The notes beneath the pieces were generated by a model. It searched no databases, had not been told where the DNA came from, and saw only the letters and a program-made list of their open reading frames with translations. Shown piece after piece: positions 27,574-36,332 of a stretch of DNA of 64,000 nucleotides; position 1 is the stretch's first letter, and each line of letters starts with the position of its first letter. The stretch is from Actinoplanes lobatus (GTDB lineage Bacteria; Actinomycetota; Actinomycetes; Mycobacteriales; Micromonosporaceae). Both the position numbers and the translations under genes were made by a program. The stretch lies in contig NZ_JACHNC010000001.1 in the NCBI RefSeq assembly GCF_014205215.1, positions 935,001-999,000 on the forward strand. The letters are read 5' to 3'.

Positions 27574-28021
27574 GCGGCAGGAGCCGGACCCGGCCGATCC
27601 CGAGCAGGGCGAGCGGGTCGAGGTAGGCCGGGCCGCGGCGCAGGCCCCAGTGCAGGCAGGCGGTCTGCGGGCAGCCGGGATGCCCGGCCTGGAGTGTGCC
27701 GATCGGCTGGCCGGCCGTGACCGGCTCGCCGACCGTGACGGTGGCGGTGACCGGCTCGTAGGTGGTCCGCAGACCACCGGCGTGGGCGACGCTGATCACA
27801 CCGCGGCCGGCGATGGTCCCCGCGTGGACGACGACGCCGGCGCCCGCGGACCGCACCACCGCCCCGGCGGGGGCGCCCAGGTCGACCCCCCGGTGCCCGG
27901 CCAGCCAGGGTTGCGGTGGCGGGTCGAAGCGCCGCAGCACCGTCGGCGACGTCACCGGCCAGGTGTAACCGGACGGCACGACGAGCAGCAGCAGGGACAG
28001 GAGAGCGACGAGTCCGGGCAT
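27554..28021 (-). CDS. Secreted M23-family metallopeptidase-like protein
   Basis: 155 residues. N-terminal hydrophobic signal sequence (LVALLSLLLLVVPSGY) points to export. The rest is a lysostaphin/LytM fold with GHRGVDLGAPAGAVVRSAGAG (His and Asp zinc ligands) and ACLHWGLRRG (HxG variant of the usual HxH motif, so one ligand differs). Expected role is cutting or binding peptidoglycan peptides; the altered second motif leaves activity uncertain. Its position opposite rpsB-type backbone genes and before DUF2469-rnhB is common in actinobacteria. Confidence 0.87.
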   Translation of the reverse strand: MPGLVALLSLLLLVVPSGYTWPVTSPTVLRRFDPPPQPWLAGHRGVDLGAPAGAVVRSAGAGVVVHAGTIAGRGVISVAHAGGLRTTYEPVTATVTVGEPVTAGQPIGTLQAGHPGCPQTACLHWGLRRGPAYLDPLALLGIGRVRLLPLTAASP

Positions 28022-28094
28022 GCCGGAGAGCCTGCCCGCTCCGCCGCCGGGACGCGGCCGGCCCTGTGGACAGCCGCGAACTGTGGATGGGGCG

Positions 28095-28418
28095 TCAGCC
28101 GCCGAAGCCGGCGTCGTCGGGCAGCGAGATGTCCGGCTTCTCCAGCTCCTCGACGTTGACGTCCTTGAACGTCATCACTCGCACGTTCTTCACGAAGCGG
28201 GCCGGACGGTACATGTCCCACACCCAGGCGTCGTGCATCTCGACCTCGAAATACACCTCACCGTCGGAGTTGCGCACGTGCAGGTCCACCTGGTTGGCCA
28301 GGTAGAACCGGCGCTCGGTCTCCACCACGTAGGAGAACTGGCGGACGATGTCGCGGTACTCCCGGTAGAGCTGCAGCTCCATCTCGGTCTCGTACTTCTC
28401 GAGATCCTCTGCGCTCAT
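28095..28418 (-). CDS. DUF2469 family protein
   Basis: 107 residues, cytoplasmic, acidic. Sequence is that of the highly conserved actinobacterial DUF2469 family (MSAEDLEKYETEMELQLYREY, then RRFYLANQVDLHVR and EMHDAWVWDMYRP). It is always next to rnhB in this phylum (Rv2901c type). Start overlaps the rnhB stop by 4 bases (ATGA). Function unknown. Confidence 0.93.
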   Translation of the reverse strand: MSAEDLEKYETEMELQLYREYRDIVRQFSYVVETERRFYLANQVDLHVRNSDGEVYFEVEMHDAWVWDMYRPARFVKNVRVMTFKDVNVEELEKPDISLPDDAGFGG

Positions 28419-29254
28419 CGTTCTTCGCCCTCCATGGCCTCATCTTCCCCCACTGACGGCGACGGCCGAGGCTGCTCGCCTGACGCCACGCCGACGGTAC
28501 CCGCCGCTGCCTCCGGAAGCAGCAGCGGCTCGGTAACGGATACATCGTCGAACAAAGACGGCGCCGATGACGAAACGGGACGCCGTGCCCGCGGCGGCCG
28601 GTTGCCGCGCCCCGAGGCGGCGGCCACGTTGACGTACGAGAATCGATGCTCCGGGCACGGCCCGTGCCTGGTCAGCGCGGTGCTGTGCTCCTCGGTGATG
28701 TAGCCCTTGTGAACGGCGAAACCGTAGTCCGGATACCTCTCGTCCAGCTCGACCATGAGCCGGTCCCGGGTGACCTTCGCCAGGACGCTGGCGGCCGCGA
28801 CGCAGGCGGCGACCCGGTCGCCCTTCCACACCGCGAGACCGGGCACGCCGAGGCCGTCGACCGGGAAGCCGTCGGTCAGCACGTACTCCGGGCGGACGGT
28901 GAGCGACGCCAGCGCGCGGCGCATCGCCGCGAGGTTGCAGACGTGCAGGCCGCGCGCGTCGACCTCGGTCGGCTGGATGATCATCACGGACCAGGCCAGG
29001 GCCTTGGCGACGACCTGGTCGTAGACGCGCTCCCGGGCCGCCGCCGTCAGCAGCTTGGAGTCGGCCAGGCCGGGGATCTCCCCGCGCCGGCCCTCGGGCA
29101 GGATCGCGGCGGCCGCGACCAGCGGCCCGGCGCAGGCGCCACGGCCCGCCTCGTCGGCGCCGGCCACGTGCCGGAAGCCACGGCGCTGAAGCGCCTGCTC
29201 CAGCGCGTAGAGCCCGGCCTCGCGGCGGACCACGGTGCGTGGTGGGGCCAGCAT
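28415..29254 (-). CDS. rnhB: Ribonuclease HII
   Basis: 279 residues. Removes RNA from RNA/DNA hybrids. Catalytic acidic residues appear in VAGADEAGRGACAGPLVAAA (Asp and Glu near residues 33-34), YVLTDGFPVDG and ASVLAKVTRDRLM. The C-terminal about 70 residues after HRFSYVNV are a variable tail with a basic GRGNRPPRARR patch and an acidic end, longer than in E. coli RNase HII. Coupled to DUF2469. Confidence 0.94.
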   Translation of the reverse strand: MLAPPRTVVRREAGLYALEQALQRRGFRHVAGADEAGRGACAGPLVAAAAILPEGRRGEIPGLADSKLLTAAARERVYDQVVAKALAWSVMIIQPTEVDARGLHVCNLAAMRRALASLTVRPEYVLTDGFPVDGLGVPGLAVWKGDRVAACVAAASVLAKVTRDRLMVELDERYPDYGFAVHKGYITEEHSTALTRHGPCPEHRFSYVNVAAASGRGNRPPRARRPVSSSAPSLFDDVSVTEPLLLPEAAAGTVGVASGEQPRPSPSVGEDEAMEGEER

Positions 29255-29257
29255 CTG

Positions 29258-29731
29258 TCAACGTCCATCCGGTACGGCGTCGGCGGTGTGCCGACGCAGC
29301 AGGTCGGCCAGGTCGACCGGGAAGATCTGCTCGGCGCTCGCCTCGATCTCGGCGGCCGACCACCATCGATGCTCGGTGATGGTGAGGCGCTCGGCCTCCT
29401 CCATCCCGGCCGTGTCGACCTGCCAATCGGCCACCCGGACCAGGAAGAAGTCCTGCTCCTGACGGTACTGCCGACGGTCGTACGAGAACTCGGTCACCTC
29501 GTGGTGGACCGGCTCGCCCAGATCGGACGGGCCGATCCGCAGGCCGGTCTCCTCGAACAGCTCGCGGCGGGCCGCGTCGGCGACCGTCTCGCCCGGTGTC
29601 AGGCCGCCGCCGGGCGTGAACCACCAGCGCTGCCCCGGGCGCGCCGGGTCGCCGCCGTGCAGCAGCAGGACCCGGCCGACCAGATCGACCAGGAGAACCC
29701 GGCCGGCACGGCGGTCAATCACCTCGGTCAC
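29258..29731 (-). CDS. Nudix hydrolase
   Basis: 157 residues. The Nudix box GX5EX7REUXEEXGU spans residues 42-64 (GGLTPGE ... RRELFEETGL) with all metal-binding Glu residues present. Beta-strand RVLLVDLVGRVLLL precedes it and RWWFTPGGG leads in. The substrate (nucleoside diphosphate derivative) cannot be deduced. Three bases upstream of rnhB on the same strand, so they are probably co-transcribed. Confidence 0.9.
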   Translation of the reverse strand: MTEVIDRRAGRVLLVDLVGRVLLLHGGDPARPGQRWWFTPGGGLTPGETVADAARRELFEETGLRIGPSDLGEPVHHEVTEFSYDRRQYRQEQDFFLVRVADWQVDTAGMEEAERLTITEHRWWSAAEIEASAEQIFPVDLADLLRRHTADAVPDGR

Positions 29732-29755
29732 GCGACCAAGCCTATTCTCGGATGG

Positions 29756-30415
29756 TTACTTGCCCGCGTCGGGGATGGAATCGAACTCCTGCGGAACGGT
29801 CAGCCAGGTCGCCCGGCTCAACGGCCAGAAGATCGTGAAGGCGCGGCCGACGACCGAGTCGACGGCGATCGTCGCGTCCTGGATCTTGCCGGCCTCGTCG
29901 GCCGCGGCGCTCTGCTCGTAGTGCTCCAGCGAGTCACCGGAGGCCTCGCGGTGGTCACCCATCACCCAGAGGCGGCCCTCCGGGACGGTGATGTCGAAGT
30001 TCTGGTCGGCGACCTGGTTGCGGGTGCCGTCGGCCTCGACGTACACATACGGCTCGTCGAGGGACTTGCCGTTGATGACGAGCCGCTGCTGCTGGTCGCA
30101 GCAGACCACGTTGTCGCCGGGCTGCCCGATGACGCGCTTGATGAAGTCCTCACCGTCGGCGCCGGACTGCCAGGCGGTCGGCGCCTTGAAGACGATGATC
30201 TCGCCGCGGCGCGGCTCACGGAAGTCGTAGACGAGCTTGTTGACGAGCACCCGGTCCCACAACTCCAGCGTGTGCTGCATGGAGGGGGACGGGATGTAGA
30301 ACGTCTGCAGCACGAACGCCCGGACCAGGAAGGCGACGAGGATCGCCACGCCAAGCAGGATGGGGAGCTCGCGCCAGAAAGAGCCCTTGCGTTTTTCGGT
30401 CTGCTCGTCAATCAC
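29756..30415 (-). CDS. lepB: Type I signal peptidase (second of a tandem pair)
   Basis: 219 residues from GTG. One N-terminal transmembrane helix (LPILLGVAILVAFLVRAFV), then the catalytic Ser45 in IPSPSMQHTL and Lys93 in DFIKRVIGQPGD, the box C RLVINGKSLDEPYV and box E WVMGDHREASGDS. Removes signal peptides on the outer face of the membrane. Start overlaps the stop of an upstream paralogue by 3 bases, so both proteins are made from one mRNA. Confidence 0.93.
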   Translation of the reverse strand: MIDEQTEKRKGSFWRELPILLGVAILVAFLVRAFVLQTFYIPSPSMQHTLELWDRVLVNKLVYDFREPRRGEIIVFKAPTAWQSGADGEDFIKRVIGQPGDNVVCCDQQQRLVINGKSLDEPYVYVEADGTRNQVADQNFDITVPEGRLWVMGDHREASGDSLEHYEQSAAADEAGKIQDATIAVDSVVGRAFTIFWPLSRATWLTVPQEFDSIPDAGK

Positions 30416-31305
30416 GCTCGGAGCCTACGTCGTCGAGTCACCAACGACATGCCGGAACGCGCGGATAGCGCCACTGCGAGCAGAACCGGGAACCCGTCCG
30501 TGGCCACCGCGGGGCGCTCCTCACGGACCTTGACCGGGTGCGCGGCGGCCGCCGACGGGTACTGCTCGGCGTACTGTTTCCACACGTCGGGGACGTTGAG
30601 GCTGGTGAACCGGTCGCTGGGCCAGACCACCACGAAGGCCCGGCCGATGATGTTCTCGATCGGCACGGTCCCCTGGCAGCGGGCGTCCTGGGAGACCGAC
30701 CGGTGGTCGCCCATCACGAACATCTCACCGGCCGGGACGGTCACCTCGGCGAACCGCCGGCTGGTGCACTGCCCGGCGATCGGCGGCTGGCTCAGATCGG
30801 AGTTGAAACCCTCGGCGATGTACGCCTCGTCGATGCCGACGCCGTTGACGGTGATCCGGCCCTGCGCGTCGCAGCAGGCCACCTTGTCACCCGGAAGGCC
30901 GATCACCCGTTTGATGAAGTCGCGCTCGCCGGGACGGCTGACCCCGACCAGGTCGCCGATGGTCCGGCCGAGCTTGGCCAGGAACGCGTTGCTGACCGGC
31001 TCGGTGACCTCGGGCGCCCAGTCGTCGGTGCCGCGGAAGACGACGATCTCGCCGCGCAGCGGGTCACGCATGTCGTAGACGACCTTGTTGACCAGGACCC
31101 GGTCCTGGATCGCCAGGGTGTTCTCCATCGACCCCGACGGGATGTAGAAGGCCTGGACCAAGAAGGTCCGGATGAGAACGGCCAAGCAGAACGCCACGAT
31201 CAACAGGAGCGGCAGCTCCTGCCACAGTGGCATCTCCTTGCGCCGCATCGCGGCCCGCCGTCGTTCAGACGGCCGATAGCCTTCCATCGGATCCACGCTT
31301 CGCAT
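30412..31305 (-). CDS. lepB: Type I signal peptidase (first of a tandem pair), with C-terminal membrane helix
   Basis: 297 residues. Basic cytosolic N terminus (RPSERRRAAMRRKE), transmembrane helix near 32-52, catalytic Ser59 in IPSGSMENTL and Lys132 in DFIKRVIGLPGD, MFVMGDHRSVSQDARCQG near residue 215. After the protease domain a second hydrophobic stretch (FPVLLAVALSA) and a basic tail would anchor the C terminus, unlike the paralogue downstream. Encoded upstream of and coupled to it. Compared with the partner it carries an insert between the Ser and Lys (about residues 94-125). Confidence 0.92.
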   Translation of the reverse strand: MRSVDPMEGYRPSERRRAAMRRKEMPLWQELPLLLIVAFCLAVLIRTFLVQAFYIPSGSMENTLAIQDRVLVNKVVYDMRDPLRGEIVVFRGTDDWAPEVTEPVSNAFLAKLGRTIGDLVGVSRPGERDFIKRVIGLPGDKVACCDAQGRITVNGVGIDEAYIAEGFNSDLSQPPIAGQCTSRRFAEVTVPAGEMFVMGDHRSVSQDARCQGTVPIENIIGRAFVVVWPSDRFTSLNVPDVWKQYAEQYPSAAAAHPVKVREERPAVATDGFPVLLAVALSARSGMSLVTRRRRLRA

Positions 31306-31345
31306 CTCCCGCCACCTGCCGGCCGAACCGCCCCCGGATACAGCA

Positions 31346-31389
31346 CTACCGCCCGAGTTTCCCGGCTTAGGGAAATTTACGAGCGGTAG
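31346..31389. terminator. Nested inverted repeat between rplS and the signal peptidase genes
   Basis: Outer arms CTACCGC (31346-31352) and GCGGTAG (31383-31389) and inner arms TTTCCC (31358-31363) and GGGAAA (31370-31375) form an interrupted hairpin about 80 bases downstream of rplS. It could end the trmD/rplS transcript or sit in the signal peptidase promoter region. Confidence 0.45.
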
Positions 31390-31471
31390 GACTGAAAAGG
31401 TTCACCTACAGCGCGCCAGGCACAGCCGCAAGCGTAGTTCGCCCGCACCCGTTCCCGCCGCACCGAGTGAA

Positions 31472-31828
31472 TCAGACGGTCTGCTTCTCCCGAAGCTCCT
31501 TGATCTTGGCCTTCTTGCCACGGAGCTCACGCAGGTAGTAGAGCTTGGCGCGGCGGACGTCACCACGGGTGATGACCTCGATCCGGTCGATCGCCGGGCT
31601 GTTGATCGGGTAGGTCCGCTCGACGCCGACACCGAAGCTGATCTTGCGGACCTTGAAGGTCTCACGCAGACCGGCGCCGTGGCGGGCGATCACGACGCCC
31701 TGGAAGACCTGGACACGGGAGCGGTTACCTTCGACGACCCGGGCGTGCACCTTGAGCGTGTCACCGGCCCGGAAGTCGGGAAGGTCGGTACGCCGCGACT
31801 GGGCGTCAAGAGCGTCCAGCGTGTTCAT
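31472..31828 (-). CDS. rplS: 50S ribosomal protein L19
   Basis: 118 residues from ATG 31828; the frame is open to 31900 but homology starts here. Core sequence: [32 protein letters not shown], then [21 protein letters not shown] and the C-terminal [20 protein letters not shown]. Lies at the 30S-50S interface. Downstream of trmD, the usual rpsP-rimM-trmD-rplS order, but separated by 126 bases with a hairpin. Confidence 0.96.
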   Translation of the reverse strand: MNTLDALDAQSRRTDLPDFRAGDTLKVHARVVEGNRSRVQVFQGVVIARHGAGLRETFKVRKISFGVGVERTYPINSPAIDRIEVITRGDVRRAKLYYLRELRGKKAKIKELREKQTV

Positions 31829-31922
31829 CGCTGCATCCTCGTCGTACTCGTTGCGCACCGGGAGTTCGGTACGCGGATGGGTGATTCTGACCCTCCACAC
31901 CTTCGGAGAGTCCTCGTCCGCA

Positions 31923-31937
31923 CCCCGCGGCGCGGGG
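31923..31937 (-). terminator. Short hairpin between trmD and rplS
   Basis: CCCCGC/GCGGGG stem with a 3-base loop, 18 bases after the trmD stop on the minus strand. It may attenuate or end the rpsP-trmD transcript, or be part of an L19 leader. Short, no T tract. Confidence 0.35.
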
Positions 31938-31954
31938 CGTAGACGGCAACCTCC

Positions 31955-32719
31955 CTACTCTGCCACACGCGGAGGCGGGATCTGAAATCCGGCCTCGGTG
32001 AGCGCCACCCGGTCCTTCTTGTCGAGATTCTCCGGGGGGTAGGTGGCATACATGTCGGGCCGGCGGGACGCGGTCCGCAGCAGGCTCTGCTCCCGCCGCC
32101 AGCGGGCGATCCGGCCGTGGTCGCCCGAGCGGAGCACCTCCGGCACCTCGCGGTCGCGCCAGGACTGCGGCTTGGTGTAGACCGGGGCCTCCAGGAGGCC
32201 GGCGGCATGCGACTCCTCGGTGAGCGAGTCGGCGTTGCCGAGCACCCCGGGCAGCAGGCGGGTGACCGCCTCCATGATCACGATGACCGCGACCTCACCG
32301 CCGAAGAGCACGTAGTCGCCGAGCGACACCTCACGCACCGGCATCCGGTCCGCGGCGTCGTCGATCACCCGCTGGTCGATGCCCTCGTAGCGGCCGCACG
32401 CGAAGACCAGGTGGGGAAGCGTGGCCAGCTCGTGGGCGTCGGCCTGGGTGAACGGTCTGCCGACCGGGGACGGCACGATCAGCGTGGCGCCCGGCGAGGC
32501 GACCGCGTCCAGGGCCTGGCCCCACGGCTCCGGCCGCATCACCATGCCCGGGCCACCGCCGTACGGGGTGTCGTCCACGGTCCGGTGCACGTCGGATGTC
32601 CAGGTACGCAGATCGTGCACAGCGAGCTCGAGCGTCCCGGTGGTCCGCGCCTTGCCGATCAGCGAGAGCTCGAGCGGCGCGAAATAGTCCGGGAAGATCG
32701 AGACGATGTCGACCTTCAC
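31955..32719 (-). CDS. trmD: tRNA (guanine-N1)-methyltransferase
   Basis: 254 residues from the GTG at 32719 ([13 protein letters not shown]). Adds m1G37 to tRNAs, preventing frameshifting. The trefoil-knot SPOUT motifs are present: [32 protein letters not shown] and [23 protein letters not shown]. Ten bases downstream of rimM in the conserved ribosomal block. Confidence 0.97.
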   Translation of the reverse strand: MKVDIVSIFPDYFAPLELSLIGKARTTGTLELAVHDLRTWTSDVHRTVDDTPYGGGPGMVMRPEPWGQALDAVASPGATLIVPSPVGRPFTQADAHELATLPHLVFACGRYEGIDQRVIDDAADRMPVREVSLGDYVLFGGEVAVIVIMEAVTRLLPGVLGNADSLTEESHAAGLLEAPVYTKPQSWRDREVPEVLRSGDHGRIARWRREQSLLRTASRRPDMYATYPPENLDKKDRVALTEAGFQIPPPRVAE

Positions 32720-32729
32720 AGGAGAATCC

Positions 32730-33299
32730 TCACAGGTCGAGCAGGCCTTCCGGGAGGTCGACGACGACCCGGCCACCGGGCAGGTCCACGGTCGGGACCA
32801 TCGCGGTGACGAACGGGATGAGAGCCGTCCCGCCGCCCTTCTTCGCGAGCACGATCAGATCCGAGGACGGAGCGTGCTCGATCCGCTGCACGGTGCCGTG
32901 GTCGGTGCCGTCCAGGGACTCCACCCGCAGCCCGACGAGCTGGTGGTCGTGGAACTCCTCCGGATCCTCCGGGGGCGCCAGACCGGCGCTGTCCACCTGG
33001 AGGAAGACGCCCTTGAGCGCCTCGGCGACGTTGCGGTCGTGAATGCCCTCGAAGACGGCGATCCCCCGGCCCTGATGCCAGCGGATCGACTCGAGAGTGA
33101 GCTGTTGAGGAACTTCGAAGCGAGCACCGGGAGCGGGAGCGGCCGCAGGGCCGGCGCTCACCCGGCGGTCCCGGGGGACCTCCGTGATGAACACCGACCC
33201 GGCGGTGAAGCGTTCCTCGGGCTCGTCGGTCCGCACGACCACCGAGACCTCGCCCCGGATGCCGTGCGGTTTACCGATCTGGCCGACGACGAGCAGCAT
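32730..33299 (-). CDS. rimM: Ribosome maturation factor RimM
   Basis: 189 residues. Assists 30S head assembly with S19. N-terminal barrel [30 protein letters not shown]-terminal PRC-barrel with [50 protein letters not shown]. An Ala/Pro-rich stretch at about residues 45-62 is a small insertion. Three bases after the KH protein gene. Confidence 0.96.
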   Translation of the reverse strand: MLLVVGQIGKPHGIRGEVSVVVRTDEPEERFTAGSVFITEVPRDRRVSAGPAAAPAPGARFEVPQQLTLESIRWHQGRGIAVFEGIHDRNVAEALKGVFLQVDSAGLAPPEDPEEFHDHQLVGLRVESLDGTDHGTVQRIEHAPSSDLIVLAKKGGGTALIPFVTAMVPTVDLPGGRVVVDLPEGLLDL

Positions 33300-33302
33300 C
33301 GA

Positions 33303-33560
33303 TCAGTACGCGTCGACGATGTCGACCCGGATGCCACGACCGCCGATCGACCCGATCACCTGACGCAGGGCCTTGGCCGTCCGGCCGCCACGCCCGATGA
33401 CCGTTCCCAGGTCCTCGGGGTGCACGCGAACCTCGAGCCGCTTGCCGCGGCGCGAGTCGACCAGCCGGACCCGGACGTCGTCCGGGTTGTCGACGATGCC
33501 CTTGACGAGGTGCTCCAGCGCGGGCCGGAGCGCCCCGTCAGCTCGCGTCGGCGCCGGCAC
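33303..33560 (-). CDS. KH-domain RNA-binding protein (KhpA-like)
   Basis: 85 residues from the GTG at 33560, which lies 23 bases inside the end of rpsP; no start codon is available closer to the conserved [26 protein letters not shown] single KH domain with the GxxG loop [12 protein letters not shown]. Known in all actinobacteria between rpsP and rimM (Rv2908c type); related KhpA proteins bind RNA and affect cell size in firmicutes. The overlap with rpsP implies translational coupling. Confidence 0.9.
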   Translation of the reverse strand: MPAPTRADGALRPALEHLVKGIVDNPDDVRVRLVDSRRGKRLEVRVHPEDLGTVIGRGGRTAKALRQVIGSIGGRGIRVDIVDAY

Positions 33561-34002
33561 CGGCCGGGTCCTCAGCGGTCTCGGCGACAGCCTCGCGGTT
33601 CGGCTCGGCGGCCTCAACGGGCTTCGGCGCCTTCTTCGCGGTGGCGGGCTTGTCGGCGACGCCGGCGGCGGCCTTCGACTCGGCGTCGAACACCTCGGCC
33701 TTGCTCTGCTTGCTCGGCGCGACCAGCAGCGGGGCCGGAGCGGGCAGGCCCTTGAACTTCTGCCAGTCGCCGGTCTTCTCCAGGATGCGCTGCACCGGCT
33801 CGGACGGCTGAGCGCCGACGGAGAGCCAGTACTGCACGCGCTCGGACTTGACCTCGATGACCGAGGGGTGTTCCTTCGGCTGGTAGATGCCGATGTACTC
33901 GATGGCGCGGCCGTCACGCTTGGTGCGCGAGTCGGCGACGACGATGCGGTACTGCGGGTTGCGGATCTTGCCCATCCGCAGGAGCCGGATCTTAACGGCC
34001 AC
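33538..34002 (-). CDS. rpsP: 30S ribosomal protein S16 with long Ala/Lys/Glu tail
   Basis: 154 residues from a GTG at 34002 with AGGAG 9 bases upstream. The S16 core occupies about residues 1-90 ([59 protein letters not shown]). The remaining about 60 residues are an Ala/Pro/Lys/Glu-rich extension absent from E. coli S16 (82 residues) but common in actinobacteria. First gene of the rpsP-KH-rimM-trmD unit; the 178-base gap upstream should hold its promoter. Confidence 0.96.
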   Translation of the reverse strand: MAVKIRLLRMGKIRNPQYRIVVADSRTKRDGRAIEYIGIYQPKEHPSVIEVKSERVQYWLSVGAQPSEPVQRILEKTGDWQKFKGLPAPAPLLVAPSKQSKAEVFDAESKAAAGVADKPATAKKAPKPVEAAEPNREAVAETAEDPAGAGADAS

Positions 34003-34180
34003 GGTGTTTTCGCTCCTGATGACTGCGTGGGTGAGCCGACCGGAACCCACGTGGGGATGTGGGACCGATGCCTCGTGGACTGGCTTGCGCTGTCAGGGGT
34101 TAGAGGGCGCCTGCAGCGTGCCGGATACCAACGAGCCATTCTGCCAGACGACCAGGGCGGGATCCCAATCGGGATACGTT

Positions 34181-34834
34181 TTACGCCCGGGCCACGACCG
34201 GGCGGTCCCAGCCCTGCGGCAGTTCCTCAGGGGCCGGCCAGGACGGGTCGGGGCGGAAGCCGGTCCAGGTCCCGTCGAAGGGGAACTCCCCCGACTCGAT
34301 CTTCTTGATCACGCGGTGGCCCTCGGCCCACACGGCGGCCTCGTCCGGGACCCAGTAGAGGTCCGGGTGGGCCAGCCGCTCGGCGAAGTCGTCCTCGTCC
34401 TTCCACCACCAGGTGCGGTCCGGGCCGGCGACGATGTCGAGATCCTGGTCGACCACGTCGATCCCGGCCGCCACGCCGTCGTCCCAGCGGACCGCGGGCT
34501 CCTCCAGGTTGACGTAGTACCGGGTGAAGACGCCCTCGTCGTCGCGGAAGAACCAGACCGAGTGGTTCGCTCCGGGCGGAAAGAACCGCAGCACACCCGG
34601 GCCACGCCAACGGGCGATCCGGGGCGCCCGCTCGGCGGCCATCCAGTCGGCGAACGCGAGATCACGCGGGAAACGGCCGTCCAGCGTCGTCTCGACCGCG
34701 ATCACCGAACCGCGGGCCACCCAGATGAGCAGCCCACGGTCGTCGTCCGAGACCACCCGGCCGGGATGCACGAAGGCGATCCGGCCGTGGTGGGTGTCCC
34801 GGTGCAGGATCAACCGGCCCGGCTCGAAACCCAT
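34181..34834 (-). CDS. DUF402 domain protein
   Basis: 217 residues. DUF402 proteins are small beta-barrel nucleoside-diphosphate phosphatases or RNase E/G-associated domains. Here VWFFRDDEGVFTRYYVNLEEPAVRW, GIDVVDQDLDIVAGPDRTWWWKDEDDFAERL shows the conserved acidic metal residues (Asp/Glu of VDQDLDI and KDEDD). A phosphatase activity is inferred from characterised relatives. The ATG at 34834 lies 9 bases from the proS stop; same strand as proS. Confidence 0.85.
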   Translation of the reverse strand: MGFEPGRLILHRDTHHGRIAFVHPGRVVSDDDRGLLIWVARGSVIAVETTLDGRFPRDLAFADWMAAERAPRIARWRGPGVLRFFPPGANHSVWFFRDDEGVFTRYYVNLEEPAVRWDDGVAAGIDVVDQDLDIVAGPDRTWWWKDEDDFAERLAHPDLYWVPDEAAVWAEGHRVIKKIESGEFPFDGTWTGFRPDPSWPAPEELPQGWDRPVVARA

Positions 34835-34842
34835 CCGGGCGC

Positions 34843-36249
34843 TCAGTAGGAGCGGGCCAGGTAGGCGATCAGGTCCGGCTCCTCGTCCGACTCCGGCATC
34901 GAGCCGTCCTCGCGGGTGAGGCAGCGGACCGTGACGGCCTTGCCGTTCGCCTCCTTCTCGCCGGCCTCGCCGACCGCCGACCACGGCACCCGGGCGAACC
35001 CGGTCTGCGCCGCCTCGATCGCCTCGGCGAGCGTCTTCACCTCGACGGTGCGCTCCACCCGGAACGCCAGCGCGTCGTCGAAGAGCCGCTGCTGGTCGGC
35101 CTTGAGGGCGGCGACGACCTCGTTCACCACCTCGGCCAGGGCGACCGGCGACTTGGTGCCGTCGATCCGGCGGGCCACCACGGCGTTGCCGTTGGCCAGG
35201 TCACGCGGGCCGACCTCGATCCGGATCGGGATGCCCTGGAGCTCGGCGTCCACGGCGCGCCGGCCGAACGGGACGTCCGCGCGGTCGTCGAGCTTCACCC
35301 GTACACCCGCGGTCTTGAGGTCTGCCGTGAGCTGGGCCGCCGCTTCCGCGACGCCCTCGCCCGCCTTGACCACCATGATCTGGACCTGGATCGGCGCGAG
35401 CCGCGGCGGAAGCCGCAGGCCGTTGTCGTCGCCGTGCACCATGATCAGGCCGCCGACCATCCGGGTGGACGTGCCCCACGAGGTGGTCCAGGCGTGCTCG
35501 ACGGTCCGCTCGGCCGACGAGTAGGTGATGTCGAACGCCTTCGCGAAGTTCTGCCCGAGCTCGTGCGAGGTGCCCATCTGGAGCGCCTTGCCGTCGCCCA
35601 TCATGGCCTCGACGGTCATCGTGTTGGTGGCTCCGGCGAAACGCTCACCACGGGTCTTGCGGCCCGGGATGACCGGGATGGCCAGGAACTCCTCCATGAA
35701 CGCCTGGTAGACGTTGCGGTGGATGTCCCGGGCGTGCTCCCGCGCGTCGGCCTCGGTGGCGTGCGCGGTGTGGCCCTCCTGCCAGAGGAACTCGGTGGTC
35801 CGCAGGAAGGTCCGCGGGCGCAGCTCCCACCGGACCACGTTGGCCCACTGGTTGAGCAGGAGAGGCAGATCACGGTACGAGTCGACCCACTTGGCCATGA
35901 ACTCGCCGATCACGGTCTCGCTGGTGGGGCGCACGACCAGCGGCTCGGCCAGCTCCTTGCCGCCGGCGTGGGTGACCACGGCCAGCTCCGGCGAGAAGCC
36001 CTCCACGTGGTCGGCCTCACGGCGCAGGTAGTTCTCCGGGATGAAGAGCGGGAAGTAGGCGTTCTGGACGCCCTGCTCCTTGATCCGGGCGTCCATGTCG
36101 GCCTGCATCCGCTCCCAGATCGCGTAGCCGACCGGACGGATCACCATCGTCCCGCGCACCGGGCCGTTGTCGGCGAGCTGCGCCTTGGCGATGAGGTCCT
36201 GGTACCAGCGGGGGAAGTCCTCCGCACGGGGAGTGAGCACGCGAGCCAT
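34843..36249 (-). CDS. proS: Prolyl-tRNA synthetase, short (eukaryote/archaeon-like) form
   Basis: 468 residues; class II aminoacyl-tRNA synthetase charging tRNA-Pro. Motif 1 GTMVIRPVGYAIWERMQ; motif 2 around LLLNQWANVVRWELRPRTFLRTTEFLWQEGHTAH; motif 3 TSHELGQNFAKAFD and STRMVGGLIMVHGDDNGLRLPPRLAP. It lacks the about 180-residue editing insertion that separates motifs 2 and 3 in the E. coli type, so it belongs to the short ProS type 3 group. ATG 36249 is used; no clear ribosome binding site. Confidence 0.95.
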   Translation of the reverse strand: MARVLTPRAEDFPRWYQDLIAKAQLADNGPVRGTMVIRPVGYAIWERMQADMDARIKEQGVQNAYFPLFIPENYLRREADHVEGFSPELAVVTHAGGKELAEPLVVRPTSETVIGEFMAKWVDSYRDLPLLLNQWANVVRWELRPRTFLRTTEFLWQEGHTAHATEADAREHARDIHRNVYQAFMEEFLAIPVIPGRKTRGERFAGATNTMTVEAMMGDGKALQMGTSHELGQNFAKAFDITYSSAERTVEHAWTTSWGTSTRMVGGLIMVHGDDNGLRLPPRLAPIQVQIMVVKAGEGVAEAAAQLTADLKTAGVRVKLDDRADVPFGRRAVDAELQGIPIRIEVGPRDLANGNAVVARRIDGTKSPVALAEVVNEVVAALKADQQRLFDDALAFRVERTVEVKTLAEAIEAAQTGFARVPWSAVGEAGEKEANGKAVTVRCLTREDGSMPESDEEPDLIAYLARSY

Positions 36250-36332
36250 GAGGAAGCATCGTAGTCCCGCCTGAACCGCAACCGGCCGGGTGGGCATCCC
36301 GTGTCCCTCATCGGAGAAAGACGGGGTGACGG

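Noticed and set aside
28646..31078. 810-residue plus-strand open frame
   Set aside because: Antisense to rnhB, Nudix and both signal peptidases; no domain features.
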